Positions 12,112 through 24,655 are shown, counted from the first letter of the stretch. The stretch is 64,000 bases of DNA from Monodelphis domestica (GCF_027887165.1 NC_077228.1:424469207-424533206), one strand, 5' to 3'. Notes: generated by a model not told the origin, from the sequence alone. Numbers and translations: made by a program.

Positions 12112-13987
12112 TTAATCAAATAAATCCCTAACATATTAACGTTTAACTAACTATGCTAATGGAAAAAAAGTATTAATATTGCAAATTTGTGAGTAGTCAG
12201 ACTCAATTTTTTCACTTAATCTTGTAGGGAGCAATTTAAATAACAAGACAGGAAAATAGGAGGCCATCTTTAAAAAAGTACACAAGCTAATAATGCTAAA
12301 TGTGGACTTTATGCCTCCCTTTGATGAGCTATCTTTTAAATGATCACTTTTCAAATCCTAATCTTACCCCAATCAGCAAAATAAGGATAGGCATTCCAAC
12401 AAACAATGCTTAACATCTTAGAAAAAGGTTTTGCATAGAATAAGGCAAGGTCCCTAATATCATCAGAGAAAAGTCTGGAAAATTTATTATGCAATTACCG
12501 CTCTACCCACTTCATATCCATGCTAAGGAACAATGGTGGTGAAAATAAAACAAAAAAAAGGCTTTTGCATAGACCAGTTTGGGAAGCCTGGGAGAGTGAA
12601 GATGGTCACTGAGTAAGTTGTCCAGCATGCAAATGATCTACACTTAGAGATAAAAAAGTTAACAGTACTTGATGCTTAATTATGAAAAATTCCAAGTTGT
12701 TTCAAATAAAACAAACTAATGATTAAGTTTTTGAAAAGCTATTGAGCCACATAAAGGAAAAAAACATAATAATTTTATTAGAATTGAATAGGTAATATAA
12801 CAAAACCAAATTATAAGATGGAAATATGGCGATCACACAAACAAAAAATGTTACTAAAGATATGTAACAACAGAGATGTAATGAGATGGAAAATGTACCT
12901 TGGGAATCTGTCAATATAAGAGGTTTACAACGGACGGTCTAAATTTGTACCATGACAAAATCAAAGGAAAATGAATGCTTCTGTTACCCTGACTATATAC
13001 ACACTTTCTTTTCCACATTCATAATACTTAACACGGCTGGATTTTATTTTTTGCTACTGTTTTTATTTATAATTTCTCATGAAAAACTGATTATTTGCTT
13101 ATGCAATTTGGTATCTCACATTTGACAAAGCAGGTATAGGCACTGAAAAATTGAGTATAGTTAAACTACTTAAAATGACTGACAAAGAAAGAGTTGATTG
13201 TTCTTCAGTTGTATGATATTTTCAACTGCAATAAGGGCCTAATTCAGTAAAAACAATCCTTAGCTGTTGCAGAACTCCTCTCCAGTGGCCAAGGAATGCT
13301 TTTGCCCAGCCTGATTGCCATATATGGAAATAAAGAACTCAGTAATAATATAGCACACTCAGGATCTGACATAGGAAAGGAGATTAAAACAGACACATTA
13401 GTGTTTCCAAATTTATAGGTGCAAAAATGTCAAATTACCATTATTTGCAAGGTACCAAGTGCCAGAAATTATTTATGGCCCCCAACCCCAAGAAAATTGG
13501 AGTAAATGTGTCACTATCCTTCCAGTTTAATATTCTCAAATGTTGATCTCATGCTAAATAGTGGCACAGTCATTAACAAAATCAAGTTAATAACAGTCCA
13601 TAGAAAGCTGAAAACTATAATGAAATACTTCAAGTGTAATATTCATGGGATATTTTCCTAATACTCCTTGGTTTCTATTAAAAAATGTTATATTCATTTC
13701 CTGTTATGGAAGACTATGAAAACTATCTGGCAGTGTTTTCAAAGGTGGATGAAAATGGCTTAAGATGCATTTATGTAGTTATTCTTATGAAGACAATACA
13801 CTATTTACTCATATTTTAAGATGCCCCTTAGAACATACAGTGGCCTTTTTTGACCAAAGTAAAAAAAAGAAAGCTATAGTAAGGCCAATAAAATGTATGA
13901 ATTAAGCCCTTTGAAAATTTAAAATTTATGCATCTGATATTCCTAATTAACACACCTAAAATGAGGTATATGTTCCCCACCTCTCTT

Positions 13988-14022
13988 CACTTGATCTTAG
14001 CCCAAATAGGCTGAGAAGCAAT
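13988..14022 (-). pseudogene. RNU2 pseudogene: truncated U2 snRNA pseudogene
   Basis: On the minus strand this reads as the first 33 or so bases of U2 snRNA: it contains GCTTCTC near the 5' end and GCTAAGATCAAGTG at the 3' end. There are two substitutions and a two-base insertion-type difference in the middle. Homology stops abruptly after CAAGTG, so the branch-point recognition region and all downstream stems are missing. It cannot act as a spliceosomal RNA. Short U2 retro-fragments of this kind are known in mammals. It lies in the probable FBXO30 3' UTR, in the same orientation as the gene. Confidence 0.75.
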
Positions 14023-14870
14023 ATACCCACTTCTCTTAAAATCCTATCAAACACCTGGTGGAGTAATCAACATCATGAACAGATTTGAGTTAAAGTAAAT
14101 GCATCTGCAAGATTTTTAAGTGTTCATCTTTTATGATTTTACTTTAACATCTTTCTATAATTCCATGAAGTTTGGTGTTAGCTATAACAAAAATAGGTAG
14201 AAATAGTTTTGCTTTCTGTGTGACTCACAAACACACAAAAGTAATTAACCTTTGTGTATTTTTTAAAAAGATAAATGTTTTTATCTTAAAAGAAAAATGT
14301 TTTTCATTACATCTGTTTAACATCTTTCTAAACTATACATTCTAGGTCACCTATGAGTCAACAACTGTAAAAAGAAAGTATTAAGAACAAGAATGCCGCA
14401 GTTTTTATGGCAGTCCTAAAATAGCATAGTTATTTTTGAATCTAAAATATATATTGCAAACTTAATTGTTTCAGTTTTTTAATGCAAAGGGTCACACCTT
14501 GAAGAAAACAAGTACAAAATCATTTGGTCAGGATCTTGTTAGTATACTAACTCAAAAATTGTGATCTGAAATGTGCACACATTAAAAATACTAATTCTAA
14601 ATATTTATTCAACAAAAATATGACCAACATAAGTTAGAAAAAACTATCCTGTCCAGCAAGTTTCAAAAGTTTCAAACATTAAGGCAAATTGTTTCTTCCA
14701 ATTAAATTGTACTTATCTTATAAAAAATAAATGTCACTTCAAAACACTATATACATAGTGACAGAAGATTCTGCTAGACATTATCTTTAGTACATGAATA
14801 AAGTGTCACATATTACACAGAGATGTGATATTAGATGTGATTGTATGTGTGCAAATGGAGTGACTATTAT

Positions 14871-15074
14871 TTAAAGTACGGGTTTCAAAACTGAGCGTAG
14901 TGATCGTCCTTCTTTAGTGAGTTCCCGGGTTACACACATACATGGTAATGGAATAGCTTCTTCCCTTCTCTCTACAATATTGTAACTGCATTTCTTCAAG
15001 TGGTCGGCCATGCTAACGATGTCAGCAAATTTCCACTCATTCACAGAACAAAATGCAGTACTGAATCGCCATAC
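14871..15074 (-). other. FBXO30: FBXO30 terminal coding exon
   Basis: The exon begins after a TTTCTTTCAG acceptor (AG at 15075-15076 on the minus strand) and encodes VWRFSTAFCSVNEWKFAD and onward to a TAA stop at 14871-14873. It joins the large exon in phase 0. It is too short and split to show as a long open frame by itself. The 3' UTR continues leftward from it. Confidence 0.95.
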
Positions 15075-18000
15075 CTGAAAGAAAATTGGACTTCAGATTC
15101 AACTTTTTTATAAGGATTCATAATACATTTACTACCCTAACTGTATACATTTCTGCTTTCATGGAGAAACCATTAAAGACTTTGATGTTAGTGACAAAAT
15201 AAAAATCAAATGTCTTTTTAATTTAAATTCACCCTTACTACTAAATTTAAAGTCAGTGCTATGACTCTATTAGATTGCAAACTTCTTGAGTGCAGTGGTC
15301 ATATTTTATATTAACTTTTTATCTCCCAAAGCAACTAAAAGCACTAATAACACTATTAAAACTAACTCAAACTAGTTACTTGATAAATTATTGGTTGTAA
15401 TAGATAACTTAGTAAAACTATAATCCTTTTTGGCTAGGAATTAAGACTTGATAGATTAAACAAATATGCCAAACCACGCTAATATGATTTCTCAGTAAGA
15501 AGAAACCTGGGTTTGAATTCCGAATCTGAATAGCTGGGTGACCCTGGGTACAGCACTTAATCCTCTAAGCCTATTTCATCATCTGTAAAATGGGAATACT
15601 ACCTATAAATAATTACTGTATAAGATATTATACAAGGATTGTGAAATAATTTACTTAAGTGTTTATGTCAGCAGGGTGTTTTTTCTTTTCAGCTATTTAA
15701 ATACAATTACTCTTTTTTAACTAGTATCACTTCTTTAAATATGCTTTGACAATAAAGTGTTTGTGACTTTTCCAGATATTTCTCCTAACTCTCATTAATT
15801 TATTAAACATAAATTGATTCATCCTACAGCAATGTCTCATTATAGTTTGGAAGTAAGCCTAAGCTTTCACATTATAGCAACAAAGATCTGACATTTTCAT
15901 AACTGAGAAGTCCTCCAACTACAAGTCTAGCAATGACCTCTCCATCACTTGACCAAAGAACTGTCTCAATTAAAAGAAGTTCATCACTAAAAAATTACTG
16001 CCAAATGAAGAAGTGATTTGGCCACTGCAAATTAAAGGCATAAAAGTTTGCAATCTTAATCTGAATTTTCATCTTAATGATGAAAATGGGACTCTTTCAA
16101 ACAGTTAAGCAGGCATGTGATATGAAGTACCTGAAAATGCAATCCTCCCAAAGAAAACTATTTTCCAGTGCTTATATTTAGGATGAGAGGAAATGATTAA
16201 AAATTACTAATATTCAATAATACATATGTGGCTACTTATAGAAGGGCTATGTTTCTAGAAAGCTGGGGTAAAAAGTGATGCTTTATAAAATTAACTCCAT
16301 GCCTCCCCCTTCACCTTCCATTATATAACTAGACAAAATTTTATACAAGATTGATTTGGCAACATTACCCATGTATTTCCCAATACGATACACAATGTGA
16401 GTAGTAGCAAAGTGTTTGTCACCCTGTTCTCTCCTGTCTCTGGTCTTTCTCAAACGTTTCAACCCAAGTCAGGAGGTCTAAGTACTGCTTTTCTCTGACT
16501 GCTAAATAATTAGAATATTCTCTTTTCCATGATTCAAAACCATGGTCACTTGTAGATGAGAAATTGAGACACAGAAGGAGGTACAGAGTAAAATATATAT
16601 GCAGGAGTCAGACATTTGAGTTCACTATGTAGAGAGATAATGTTAAGGCAGAACTACAGCCATAGCCAATCATCTAACAGCTAAACAGTACATTCTTGAT
16701 AAAAAGCCAATACTACATCAATTAGTGGCACCTTTCAGGGTAGTTCCCAAACTTATTTCTATTTATCAAAAGTAGAATGGGTAAGAATCATATCTGGTAG
16801 TGTTCTTGTAGTGTCCAGGACCCTACCAACTTCTCTTGGAAAAGCAAATATACTCTGTTGCTATGAATAATAGCAATTCCTTCTCTGTGTAAAGAAAATT
16901 AGATATAGAGAATCTCCTTGGGATGTGACCATATTGCTATACATGCTGCAGCTCCCCAAGCTATTCTTGGCCTTTAGCCTACTTCTACCCATTCTACCCC
17001 ACTCCACCAATCCAGCAAAAAGCATCCTATCTTTTCAATTACTTCAGCTATTTATCAGCTAACTGCTTAAGATTCTATAACACCATCCTCCCTCAGTTGA
17101 TCCAGCTTAATATATAGAGCTTGGCTAAATCATGAAAAAATAAAATATTTTTTGCTACTAGGCAATGACAGAACTAGGAAGTCTCAGGTAGCATTAGAGA
17201 TGGGAGAAGTAACTAGCGCTATGGATGAGGCAATCAAAAATGGAACCATAATCAAGGGGACTTCTGAAGTAGTTTAAAAAAGAGAATTTCTTTACTGTGA
17301 TGTTTTACTTATAACAAAACAGTAAAAGCAGACTTGTTTCTTGCACTTTCATTTCTTTTTAACATATAATCAGGCACCTCAATTCCTATGCTGATATGAA
17401 AAAAAAATTTTATATACTAATTTGGACTATGACTTTTCTATGAAAAGTGGAAGCAGTGCCATTCTAATTATTTCTGCTTTATTTCCATATAGTTAAAAGC
17501 AACAGAATTATTAAAATTCCAAATGGAATCCCACTAATCTTTCAAGGTACAACCATACCCAACTCTCATTATAAACTTTTACACCAAATCTATATCTTAG
17601 CTGCTATGTAATTACAGAGTAACAATCTAACAAGAATTCCATATAACTTTCTTTCACTCTATCCTCAAATATTCACTTCATGTGGTAATTCAATTAGCAG
17701 GAATGCCTATAATATTTTGAAAAGCTGCATCTCTGTATATCCTCCTTCTTGTGCCCAAGCTACATCTCAATTAAATCCTTGAGATTAAGATACAGAAGCC
17801 TATTTTTATGTGGAAAAAACTTTTTACCTCGCTTCCTAAAATGTACCAAATCAAGGCTGCACTGAATTAAACTGAACCAAGGCTAGTGAGAGAAAAAATG
17901 ATATATTTACAGTCCTAAGAAGTTGAGACAAACTAATGAATCTGTATGTTAGTGCTCACAGAAACACAAAGGAGTTCTAAGAAAGCTTATATAATCTGAT

Positions 18001-20226
18001 TGTGGAAAATAATAACCTGCCTAAATTCATCTCCTAATTATCATATTTGTCATTTCAAAGAACTTCTACTATCATTTTACCATTAATAGATTTGAGGAGT
18101 GAGTGAATGGTCATGCTTGATGAAAATTATTCATTCAGGGGGAGGCAGAGAGTCAAATTTAAGCAATGAATAAAACTAACCTTTTCTCGTATCTGCCATG
18201 ATGAATGTCCATCAGGGTATTTCCTTTTTTCCCACAGTAGTATGACCATTCCACGGGACTGAAGCAGACTGCCACACACATCCCTCATTAGCCGTGATAC
18301 ACGTGAAAACTGGCATAAACTAAAACCATCTAAAAATCCAGCAATATGTTGTAGGACCTCAAAAGGAAGACTACTTAGATGGTCACTATGTAAGCCAAGC
18401 AAGCAGTTTCTAGCAGGCTCTACTAATACTGTAGATACACATGGCTGAACTCCAAATGATCTTAAATGTCGATCATGTATAACCTTTGCCCCTTGTGTTG
18501 AAGGACAAAATCTACGCTGAGAATAGGTACACCCATAATAAGCTAAAGGACACCTCTGTTCCATCCAGCCATTGAGTCCAGCATGAATGTCACCATGAAC
18601 ATTCTTAAAATGAGAAGAAAATTCTTTTCTTCTAAATAATTGTCCACAAACAAATGTAAACATTGAACGTTGCTTGATTTGGTATCTTGCCACACATTCC
18701 AATACTAAATCCAGTCCAAGTGTCTGAAAAGGACTTGGATTTGAGAGCTGTGGGTTGGCATGATCACAAGCTGAAGCAGAAGCAATTTCCCCAACCATTG
18801 TATTTGTGGCTAAAATTGCAGAAGGAAGTGAAAAAGTTTGAGTCCCAAAGTCAACATGACAGACATCAACAAAACGACTATCAGATATACCTCTTCCACC
18901 AGGAGAATCTCCTAGACAAAATAGCAAGGCAGCTGTGATTAGATCTATTCCTTGAAGACCCATGGGGTCTTCAGTAACTTCCAAGTCTGCAGTATCTACT
19001 GCTTTATCTTCCTTTGCTTTGAACCAACAGGAACTAGAAAAAAATTTGAATGATTGGGGACGAATTAAAGAAAGGACATCTACATTCCTCAATCCTTCTT
19101 GTTCTGCTTTATTTTCTAATATTTCCTCTCCACTGGAGTCATCTGGTAAAAGGATATGCTGAACTGTTCCATTTGGCAAAGTACTAGATGATATTCCTTC
19201 TCCAAGTTGTGCTGCTACTGAAAGTGAATCAGTAGGCAATGCTTTGTCAGAAGGAACACATTCACCATTTGTTAAATTACATAAATCTAATTCACTACTG
19301 AAATCCTCATTATGGTCCATCACCTCTGCATGCATATTATCCAAAAGAAATCCATTACAGAAAGCAGAAGTGCTATCAAAACTATCATTCAAGTCACAGC
19401 AGAAATCATTTGAGCCATTTTGTTCAGACTGGGGACTCTGCCCTGAGACATTATGGTCAAATCCACCAACTGCTCCCATCTCATCTTCATTTGGATATTC
19501 ACAGTCTTTTGAGCTCTTAATCTTCAAGCTTTTGGTAGAATTTTGTTCTTCATCCATTTCACTTGGTGAAGCACATAGTCTTGTATTTAATACACTTATA
19601 TCTCGTGTAGCAGTGTTTAGGATATCTAATGCAGCAGCCAAACTTCTAGTTGTTTCTACAGTAGCCTGATAGAGTGCACCATAAGACTCTCCATCAACAG
19701 ACACCAAACCATTAGTATGTGGTACATCAGGGACACTTGATTTAGGTGGAATTTGTTCTTTGGATTCTGATATTTTATCAGTTGCTTTTGACATCATAGT
19801 GGCAACTTTGAGAGATTCCAAGAGCATTCTTTGGTCCTGAAGGGCCAATGCCATGTCTAGTTGTTCTACTTCATCAACATCTCTGCTTAGATTTTCATAC
19901 GATTTTCGGTCTGCATAACTAACTGGCCATCTATTCCACTCCATAGTACAGCATACCACGCTGGCAGGACATATTTCTAGATGTTCAGCAACTTTACTTC
20001 GGGTGATCGTAAAAGGACACCCAAAGCCACTATTTAAACAAGGCACTCGTTCAAGTGGACACAATACTCGATGTTCATCAGCTTTGCATGAGTGGAAAAC
20101 TGCTCCACAAACCAATGGACAGCCAATCAAATCGCAGGAAATCCCAGTTTCTGGTCTAGTCATGCATCGTCTACTGACACAATTCACACAGTGTGAATGT
20201 TGCTTCTGCTGTTCCTCTTCCATCAT
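14871..20226 (-). CDS. FBXO30: FBXO30, F-box only protein 30
   Basis: Spliced coding sequence: join of 18181-20226 and 14871-15074 on the minus strand, 682 plus 67 codons, about 749 residues against about 745 in human. The protein is the substrate-recognition subunit of an SCF (SKP1-CUL1-F-box) ubiquitin ligase. In mammals it is also called MUSA1, is linked to muscle protein breakdown under BMP control, and acts on the kinesin Eg5. Residues 13-86 are Cys/His-rich (C13, C16, C31, C36, C40, C47, H52, C56, C63, C70, H82, C86), the TRAF-type zinc-finger region. Residues about 190-480 are acidic and low in order. A second Cys/His block lies at about 515-592. The F-box spans about 616-655, starting HLSSLPFEVLQHIAGFL. 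The end, RSLRSVLKPVL, is the family's conserved tail. Two Mets open the frame (20226, 20223); the second has the better context (A at -3, G at +4) and matches the usual MEEE start. Confidence 0.97.
15075..18180 (-). other. FBXO30: FBXO30 intron between the two coding exons
   Basis: A 3.1 kb intron with donor GTTAGT (just left of 18181) and acceptor TTTCAG. It is AT-rich. It holds an L2 3' fragment near 15270-15390 and a MIR-type SINE at about 15495-15610 (plus strand, 'ggtttgaattccgaatctg', then 'ctgtaaaatgggaata'). No gene is seen inside. Reading straight through the donor adds 17 spurious residues to the large exon. Confidence 0.85.
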
Positions 20227-20239
20227 GGCAAGTCTGGCA
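18181..20239 (-). other. FBXO30: FBXO30 large coding exon
   Basis: The exon starts after a pyrimidine-rich acceptor (tract at about 20245-20275 on the plus strand, AG at 20240-20241) only 13 bases before the first ATG, so the 5' UTR is nearly all in an upstream exon. It ends in GAA AAG followed by the donor GTTAGT. It carries 682 codons, including both zinc-finger-like blocks and the F-box. Plus-strand frames inside it (for example 19244-19669) are antisense shadows. Confidence 0.93.
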
Positions 20240-21059
20240 CTATTTATAGAAATGAATCAAGAAGAAAGAAAATAAAGTGGTCAGTTTGCAAATATTCCAA
20301 AAGCTTTATGCAATAGTTTACAATTCAAATTATATGGCATGTATGAAAATAAAATACTATAAGGAAATGTTTCCAAAACAAATAATCAACACATATAGGT
20401 CCCAATTAGAGCAATAATGAATAGTGTGATTAAAGCAATAATTAATAGTATGAAAAATGAATCTTCTGGTCTCAAGATTTTATTTTGTAATGCATAGATC
20501 CATTGGAGTGGAATGAGTTAACATATACATAATTTTAACATCAAACAGTGCAAATTCAAATATATGCAACTACATTAGGGAGTTTTGTTATTCACACTAA
20601 CTGGAAGCCAAATGCATTTTTTAAAGCATTTGAGATGTTGAATCATAGGCTCAGAGATTATTAGAGATGGTAGGGGCCTTAGACTTCATTGATAGTTCAA
20701 AGATAATTGGTACTTTCATGTTGGTCTTTTGGATCTCAAAAGTAGCCTACAAACAAATTAACATTTCTTCTTCCCACATATTACAATTAGAACTCCAGTA
20801 ACCTTAAAAGTACTGGCATCACTTATATGTTGGAGCTAAATTTATTCACTTTAAGTATGCATGAGCTGTTAATAATATCCTTGCATTTTAAGAATTGGGC
20901 AAGTCCAATTTCAAGATATTTTAAAAGAAAAAGGTCTTTCTGTGACCCTTCCTAATTCCCAGCTACTATTTTCCCCATCCAGTGGTAATTCCCTTTACTT
21001 GTTTAAAGAAGTAAAACCTATGTTCTGCATTGTGGTTTCACATCCATTGAGTAGATTTC

Positions 21060-21230
21060 TTAACATGAGGTCTATAAACTTTAAAAATCTTGATAATCAC
21101 ATTTCAATTTGGTTCTCCTGTAATCCTATGTATTTTATCTTATGCATTTAAAAACACTGTATAACATTATTTTGAGGTGGGTCTCTGGGTTCACCAGACT
21201 GTCACAAGAAAAGTTAAAACTCCTGCCCTA
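21060..21230 (+). repeat. unclassified interspersed repeat, copy 1
   Basis: It shares the phrases 'taatcctatgtattttat' and 'ttcaccagactg...' with the copy at about 24500-24655, and an inverted relative lies near 25040-25260. All three have the same order of blocks, ending in a 'gttaaaactcctgccct'-type phrase. I recognise it as a recurrent mammalian repeat but cannot name it. Confidence 0.45.
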
Positions 21231-21323
21231 GAGATTCACTCTGGCCCTCCCACTGAACATTTAATCACCTCTATAAATGAAGCTAATTAAAATGAAGAGT
21301 TATACTTTAAGAGTTGCAACAGT

Positions 21324-21525
21324 GGGGGCAACTGGGTTTCTCAGTGGATTGAGAACCAGGCCTAGAGACAGGAGGACCTAGGTTCAAATCTGATCTCAGA
21401 TACTTCCTAGCTGTGTGACCCTGGGCAAGTCACTTGACCCCCGATGCCTAGCCCTTACTGTTCTTCTGCCTTGGAACCAATATACAGTATTAATTCTAAG
21501 ATGGAAGGTAAGAGTTAAAAAAAAA
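21324..21525 (+). repeat. WSINE1-type marsupial SINE
   Basis: Full-length order: 'gggggcaactgggtttctc' head, 'gattgagaaccaggcctag', 'ggttcaaatctgatctcag', 'gggcaagtcacttgacccc', 'ctgccttggaaccaatata' and a final A-rich tail near 21517-21525. It lies inside the FBXO30 first intron, antisense to the gene. Confidence 0.85.
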
Positions 21526-21784
21526 TCTATTGAAGTATTGTATCATTTCCCCATATGCACCATAACAAGTAGGTGACTATAGTGAGAAAATTTCTTAGAA
21601 AATAATACATCTTTCTTTGGTTATTTTGCAATTAATTATCACTTAAGTATATAATGAATGTTTATCCAGATATTCATCAATCACTCCATTTGGACACTAG
21701 ATCAAGAATTTTAAAAAATATGTAAACAAGTCTTATAAATAAATGATAGAAGATAAAGTTAATTGAAGCCAGCTTACCTTATAG

Positions 21785-22060
21785 GACCCTGATTATAGTG
21801 ACTGAATTAGGAGTCATGTGACTTGGACTAATTTCAGTTCTGACTAGCTAGCTGTATGAACTTAGGCAAATTAGTTTACCTAGTAGATTAGATAATAATA
21901 ACATTTAACACTGAGAGTGACCTATTAAAAACCAACTAGTCCAAACTTTTAATTTTACATATGAAGAAACTGAAGTCAGGTGAAGTGACCTGCCAAAGAA
22001 CAAAGCAGAATTAAGATTGTGAAGTTAGGTTCTCTTATTTTGGTTTCAATGACCTTTCTA
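21785..22060. repeat. MIR-type SINE remnants
   Basis: A plus-strand MIR-like core ('gtatgaacttaggcaaatta') at about 21790-21900 is followed by a minus-strand-type block ('catatgaagaaactgaagtc') at about 21955-22030. Both are old and diverged. Confidence 0.5.
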
Positions 22061-22331
22061 ATATATTAAAGCACTTCTCTAGATGACATATTTCTAGTTC
22101 TCAAATTCTAAGTAAAAAAAAAAGTGAACAAGAAATGGGATGAGAGTAGGAACTCAAAGATAAAGTTAGCAAAATATTGGTCTGCTACTACTTATTTCAT
22201 TCACTATATAATTTACTCAGTTTGTGGGGAACAAATGAGACTATATACACAAATATTTTTATCAAAATACGCAGACATAAGCTATTAATGTTGTTACTCT
22301 GTGTTTCTTGAGGCCTGGGACCACAAATGTA

Positions 22332-22514
22332 TTATTTTTCTGCATCTTGCACATCAACAGCATGTAATTCTTTCATAAGTGGTAGTAATAAGTAACAAAT
22401 CATCATAATAAAGAACACTGCAGCAGCAAGTATAAGACCTTTCAAGCTTTTGTACCAAAAGTTGTTTCTCTCTTTTACTTTGCTCAGAGGATAGAGCACT
22501 GGGCCTGGAGTCAA
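22332..22514 (-). other. 60-codon frame with one membrane segment, unassigned
   Basis: A minus-strand frame whose first dozen codons lie in a SINE fragment (the 'gatagagcactgggcctgg' block at 22486-22515, plus strand). The remainder reads as a basic and aromatic stretch, then a hydrophobic segment of about 22 residues rich in Ile, Leu, Met and Ala, then a short polar tail ending DAEK. That layout is protein-like, but I cannot match it to any family. It could be a decayed retrocopy of a small membrane protein or pure chance in an AT-rich intron. No promoter, splice context or upstream Met outside the SINE is evident. Confidence 0.2.
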
Positions 22515-22689
22515 GATTTACTGTCTGGCACATAAAAACACTTGTTTCCTTCTCTCCTTTTAGAGCTTGGTGTTAAATAAAACATCCAATTCTTCAAAGC
22601 CATTTTTTCACAAAGATCATTACAACTCAAGGAACAGGTTAAAAGTATTTAGACCCATTCATTTTTGCATAAACTCTCAATGATATAAT

Positions 22690-22900
22690 TCTTACAACTG
22701 CAATTGTTTACAAAGCACTTTACATATCCCTTTAAGCCTAACAACAACCCTGTGATGTAAGTACAAGTATTTTTTATTCCTTTTTACTTTTGAGGAAATT
22801 AAGATGCTCAGAAAGATAAAGTGAGTTGCCTAGGGTTCCACTTCTACTAAGTGTCAGAAGTAGATTTTGAACTCAGGAACTGCTGGAAATATTATTTGGC
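22690..22900 (-). repeat. MIR-type SINE
   Basis: The plus strand shows the reverse form of MIR: 'acaaccctgtgatgtaagta', then 'gaggaaattaagatgctcag', then a 'gtgagttgcctagggt' block. Confidence 0.7.
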
Positions 22901-24499
22901 CACTTTTTAAAGCACTATCCTACTTCTCAGTCAAAGTTAGATTTTCCTCATGGAAATTTCTTCTTAATCTAAAATATAACTGGCACAGTTTTGCTTGGTG
23001 CAGTAGTACAGTTCTCAGATGATATTTATTATAATCCATTGTGCCAGAGAAATGTCAAAGCTTAAGTTTAACATTAAAGAAATGAATATGCAAATTATGG
23101 CAGGCAGAATATTTAAACACAACTTGGTTAATAAGCATAATAAACCAGCTTTATACAAAGTAAAATAGTTAAATATGTATTTTGAAAACTTTTGAAGATA
23201 AACAGAACATGTATGAGATTGAACACTTGAAGTCTTAAGGAAACATAAAACGTCAGTCAAAAAAAAAAAAAGAAAAAACCTACATGATGACACCAGAAAA
23301 AACAGCTGTAAGTGTTCTTGTTTTAAAATGTCAAAGAGGTTGAGTTCATCTGAGAAGCTGAAGTTTTATAAGCTTGACTGTTACTAAGTGAGAAACCTAA
23401 AAATATATTCAGTTCCAAAGAGGTGACCATTGCTTCTAGAATATGCAGGGACAGTTGATGTTATTGCACCCACATGTCATCAAGCTAGCTAGAATATATC
23501 ATAAAAACTTAGCAAAATTCAAAAAGTTTAAAATTAGTAGCTACTACAAGCTTCCTTAGTTTTACAGTTATTATAAAAAGTTTTGAGTTTTCAAAAATAA
23601 TGGAAAATGAAGGGGTCTCAAACTTTGACAAATAACAAATTCTATTATCATTCAATTCTCATTTAGAAAAATAGTAAAGACATAAGAGGAAGTAATAACT
23701 ACTGTCCACAAAGGCCTCATCTCAAGAGTGGTGTGCTACAACCCCATGCAGCTCCATTCACCAAAATCCTGGAAGTGCCACTGCACTAGATGACAACTCC
23801 AAGAAACAAAAGAATTTGGGGGACCTATATAACATTTGGGGGATCCAGAGGCAGGGAAAGATGATTGACATTGCCATAGCTACAAGGAAGTGGAGTATTC
23901 AAACTATACTGACAGGATACAAACAAACTTGGGAAAGGAATCATAGCTAGAGGTTAGGGTGTGAGGGAAGGGACTATTTACAAAGGACACTGAAAGGATT
24001 GTCTAGGCCCAGGAGTGGGTCTTCTAGGGAAAGAGTCATTGCTAGTAAATTTCACATTCTTTGAAAAAAAATCTAACAAATAGAAATAAAATCAAATTTA
24101 GAAAATTGTATATTACACATTGCAGAGCTATTTGAAATTCTTCATTTTACTCATAAGAAAACAGATTCAAAGTATAGTTCCTCAAGGCCACAGAATAGAA
24201 GAATAAGGTCTAGAATCTAAGAATCCTTGACTTGTCCAATGCTCTTTTCATTGCCATTTCAGTTACTTTATAGAAATGCAATGTGACATTTTTTAAAAAT
24301 CCATTATCAAAAATGAAAACTCTGGTTTTTTTTTGGGGGGGGGGGAGTTAGGTAAGCAAAAGAATTTAGGAAGATACACAATCTTATATAGTGGAAAGAC
24401 CATTCAAATTGGTGTCATGAGGTCCCAAGCCAAAACTCTAAAGTGCAGGAATAGAACTGAAATCATTTAGGCCAGGTCCAGGAGAGTTCTTAAGCTAGA

Positions 24500-24655
24500 G
24501 TCCAGTTATTTTTAAAAATATCTTAATAACCATATTTCAACATAATTGAATTCCTAGTAATCCCATGTATTTTATTTTATACATTTAAAAAATTATTCTG
24601 AAAGGGTTCCACCTGACTGCCTTTACTCTGACATAAAAAAAAAATTAAGAACCCC
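24500..24655 (+). repeat. unclassified interspersed repeat, copy 2
   Basis: Same block order as 21060-21230 ('taatcccatgtattttattt' near 24560, and an ending 'ttaagaacccctg' near 24645). A MIR-type block in reverse form follows at about 24660-24800. Confidence 0.45.

Larger units (their letters stand above)
8305..14870 (-). other. FBXO30 3' UTR and downstream flank
   Basis: About 6.5 kb of AT-rich sequence with unusually few recognisable SINEs or LTRs, beginning at the FBXO30 stop codon. Low repeat content next to a stop codon is what a long 3' UTR under constraint would look like, but constraint cannot be shown here. Several minus-strand AATAAA signals occur, for example at 12106-12111. The 109-codon minus-strand frame at 10303-10632 and other short frames lack any domain. 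How much is really transcribed is unknown; a proximal end near 12.1 kb would give a UTR of about 2.8 kb. Confidence 0.4.

Noticed and set aside
18127..18180. A 17-residue extension of the large FBXO30 exon to a stop at 18127
   Set aside because: It is intronic read-through. A GTTAGT donor at 18180 and the conserved VWRF exon at 15074 with a good acceptor give the known family end instead.
19244..19669. A 141-codon plus-strand frame
   Set aside because: Antisense shadow of the FBXO30 coding exon with no domain.
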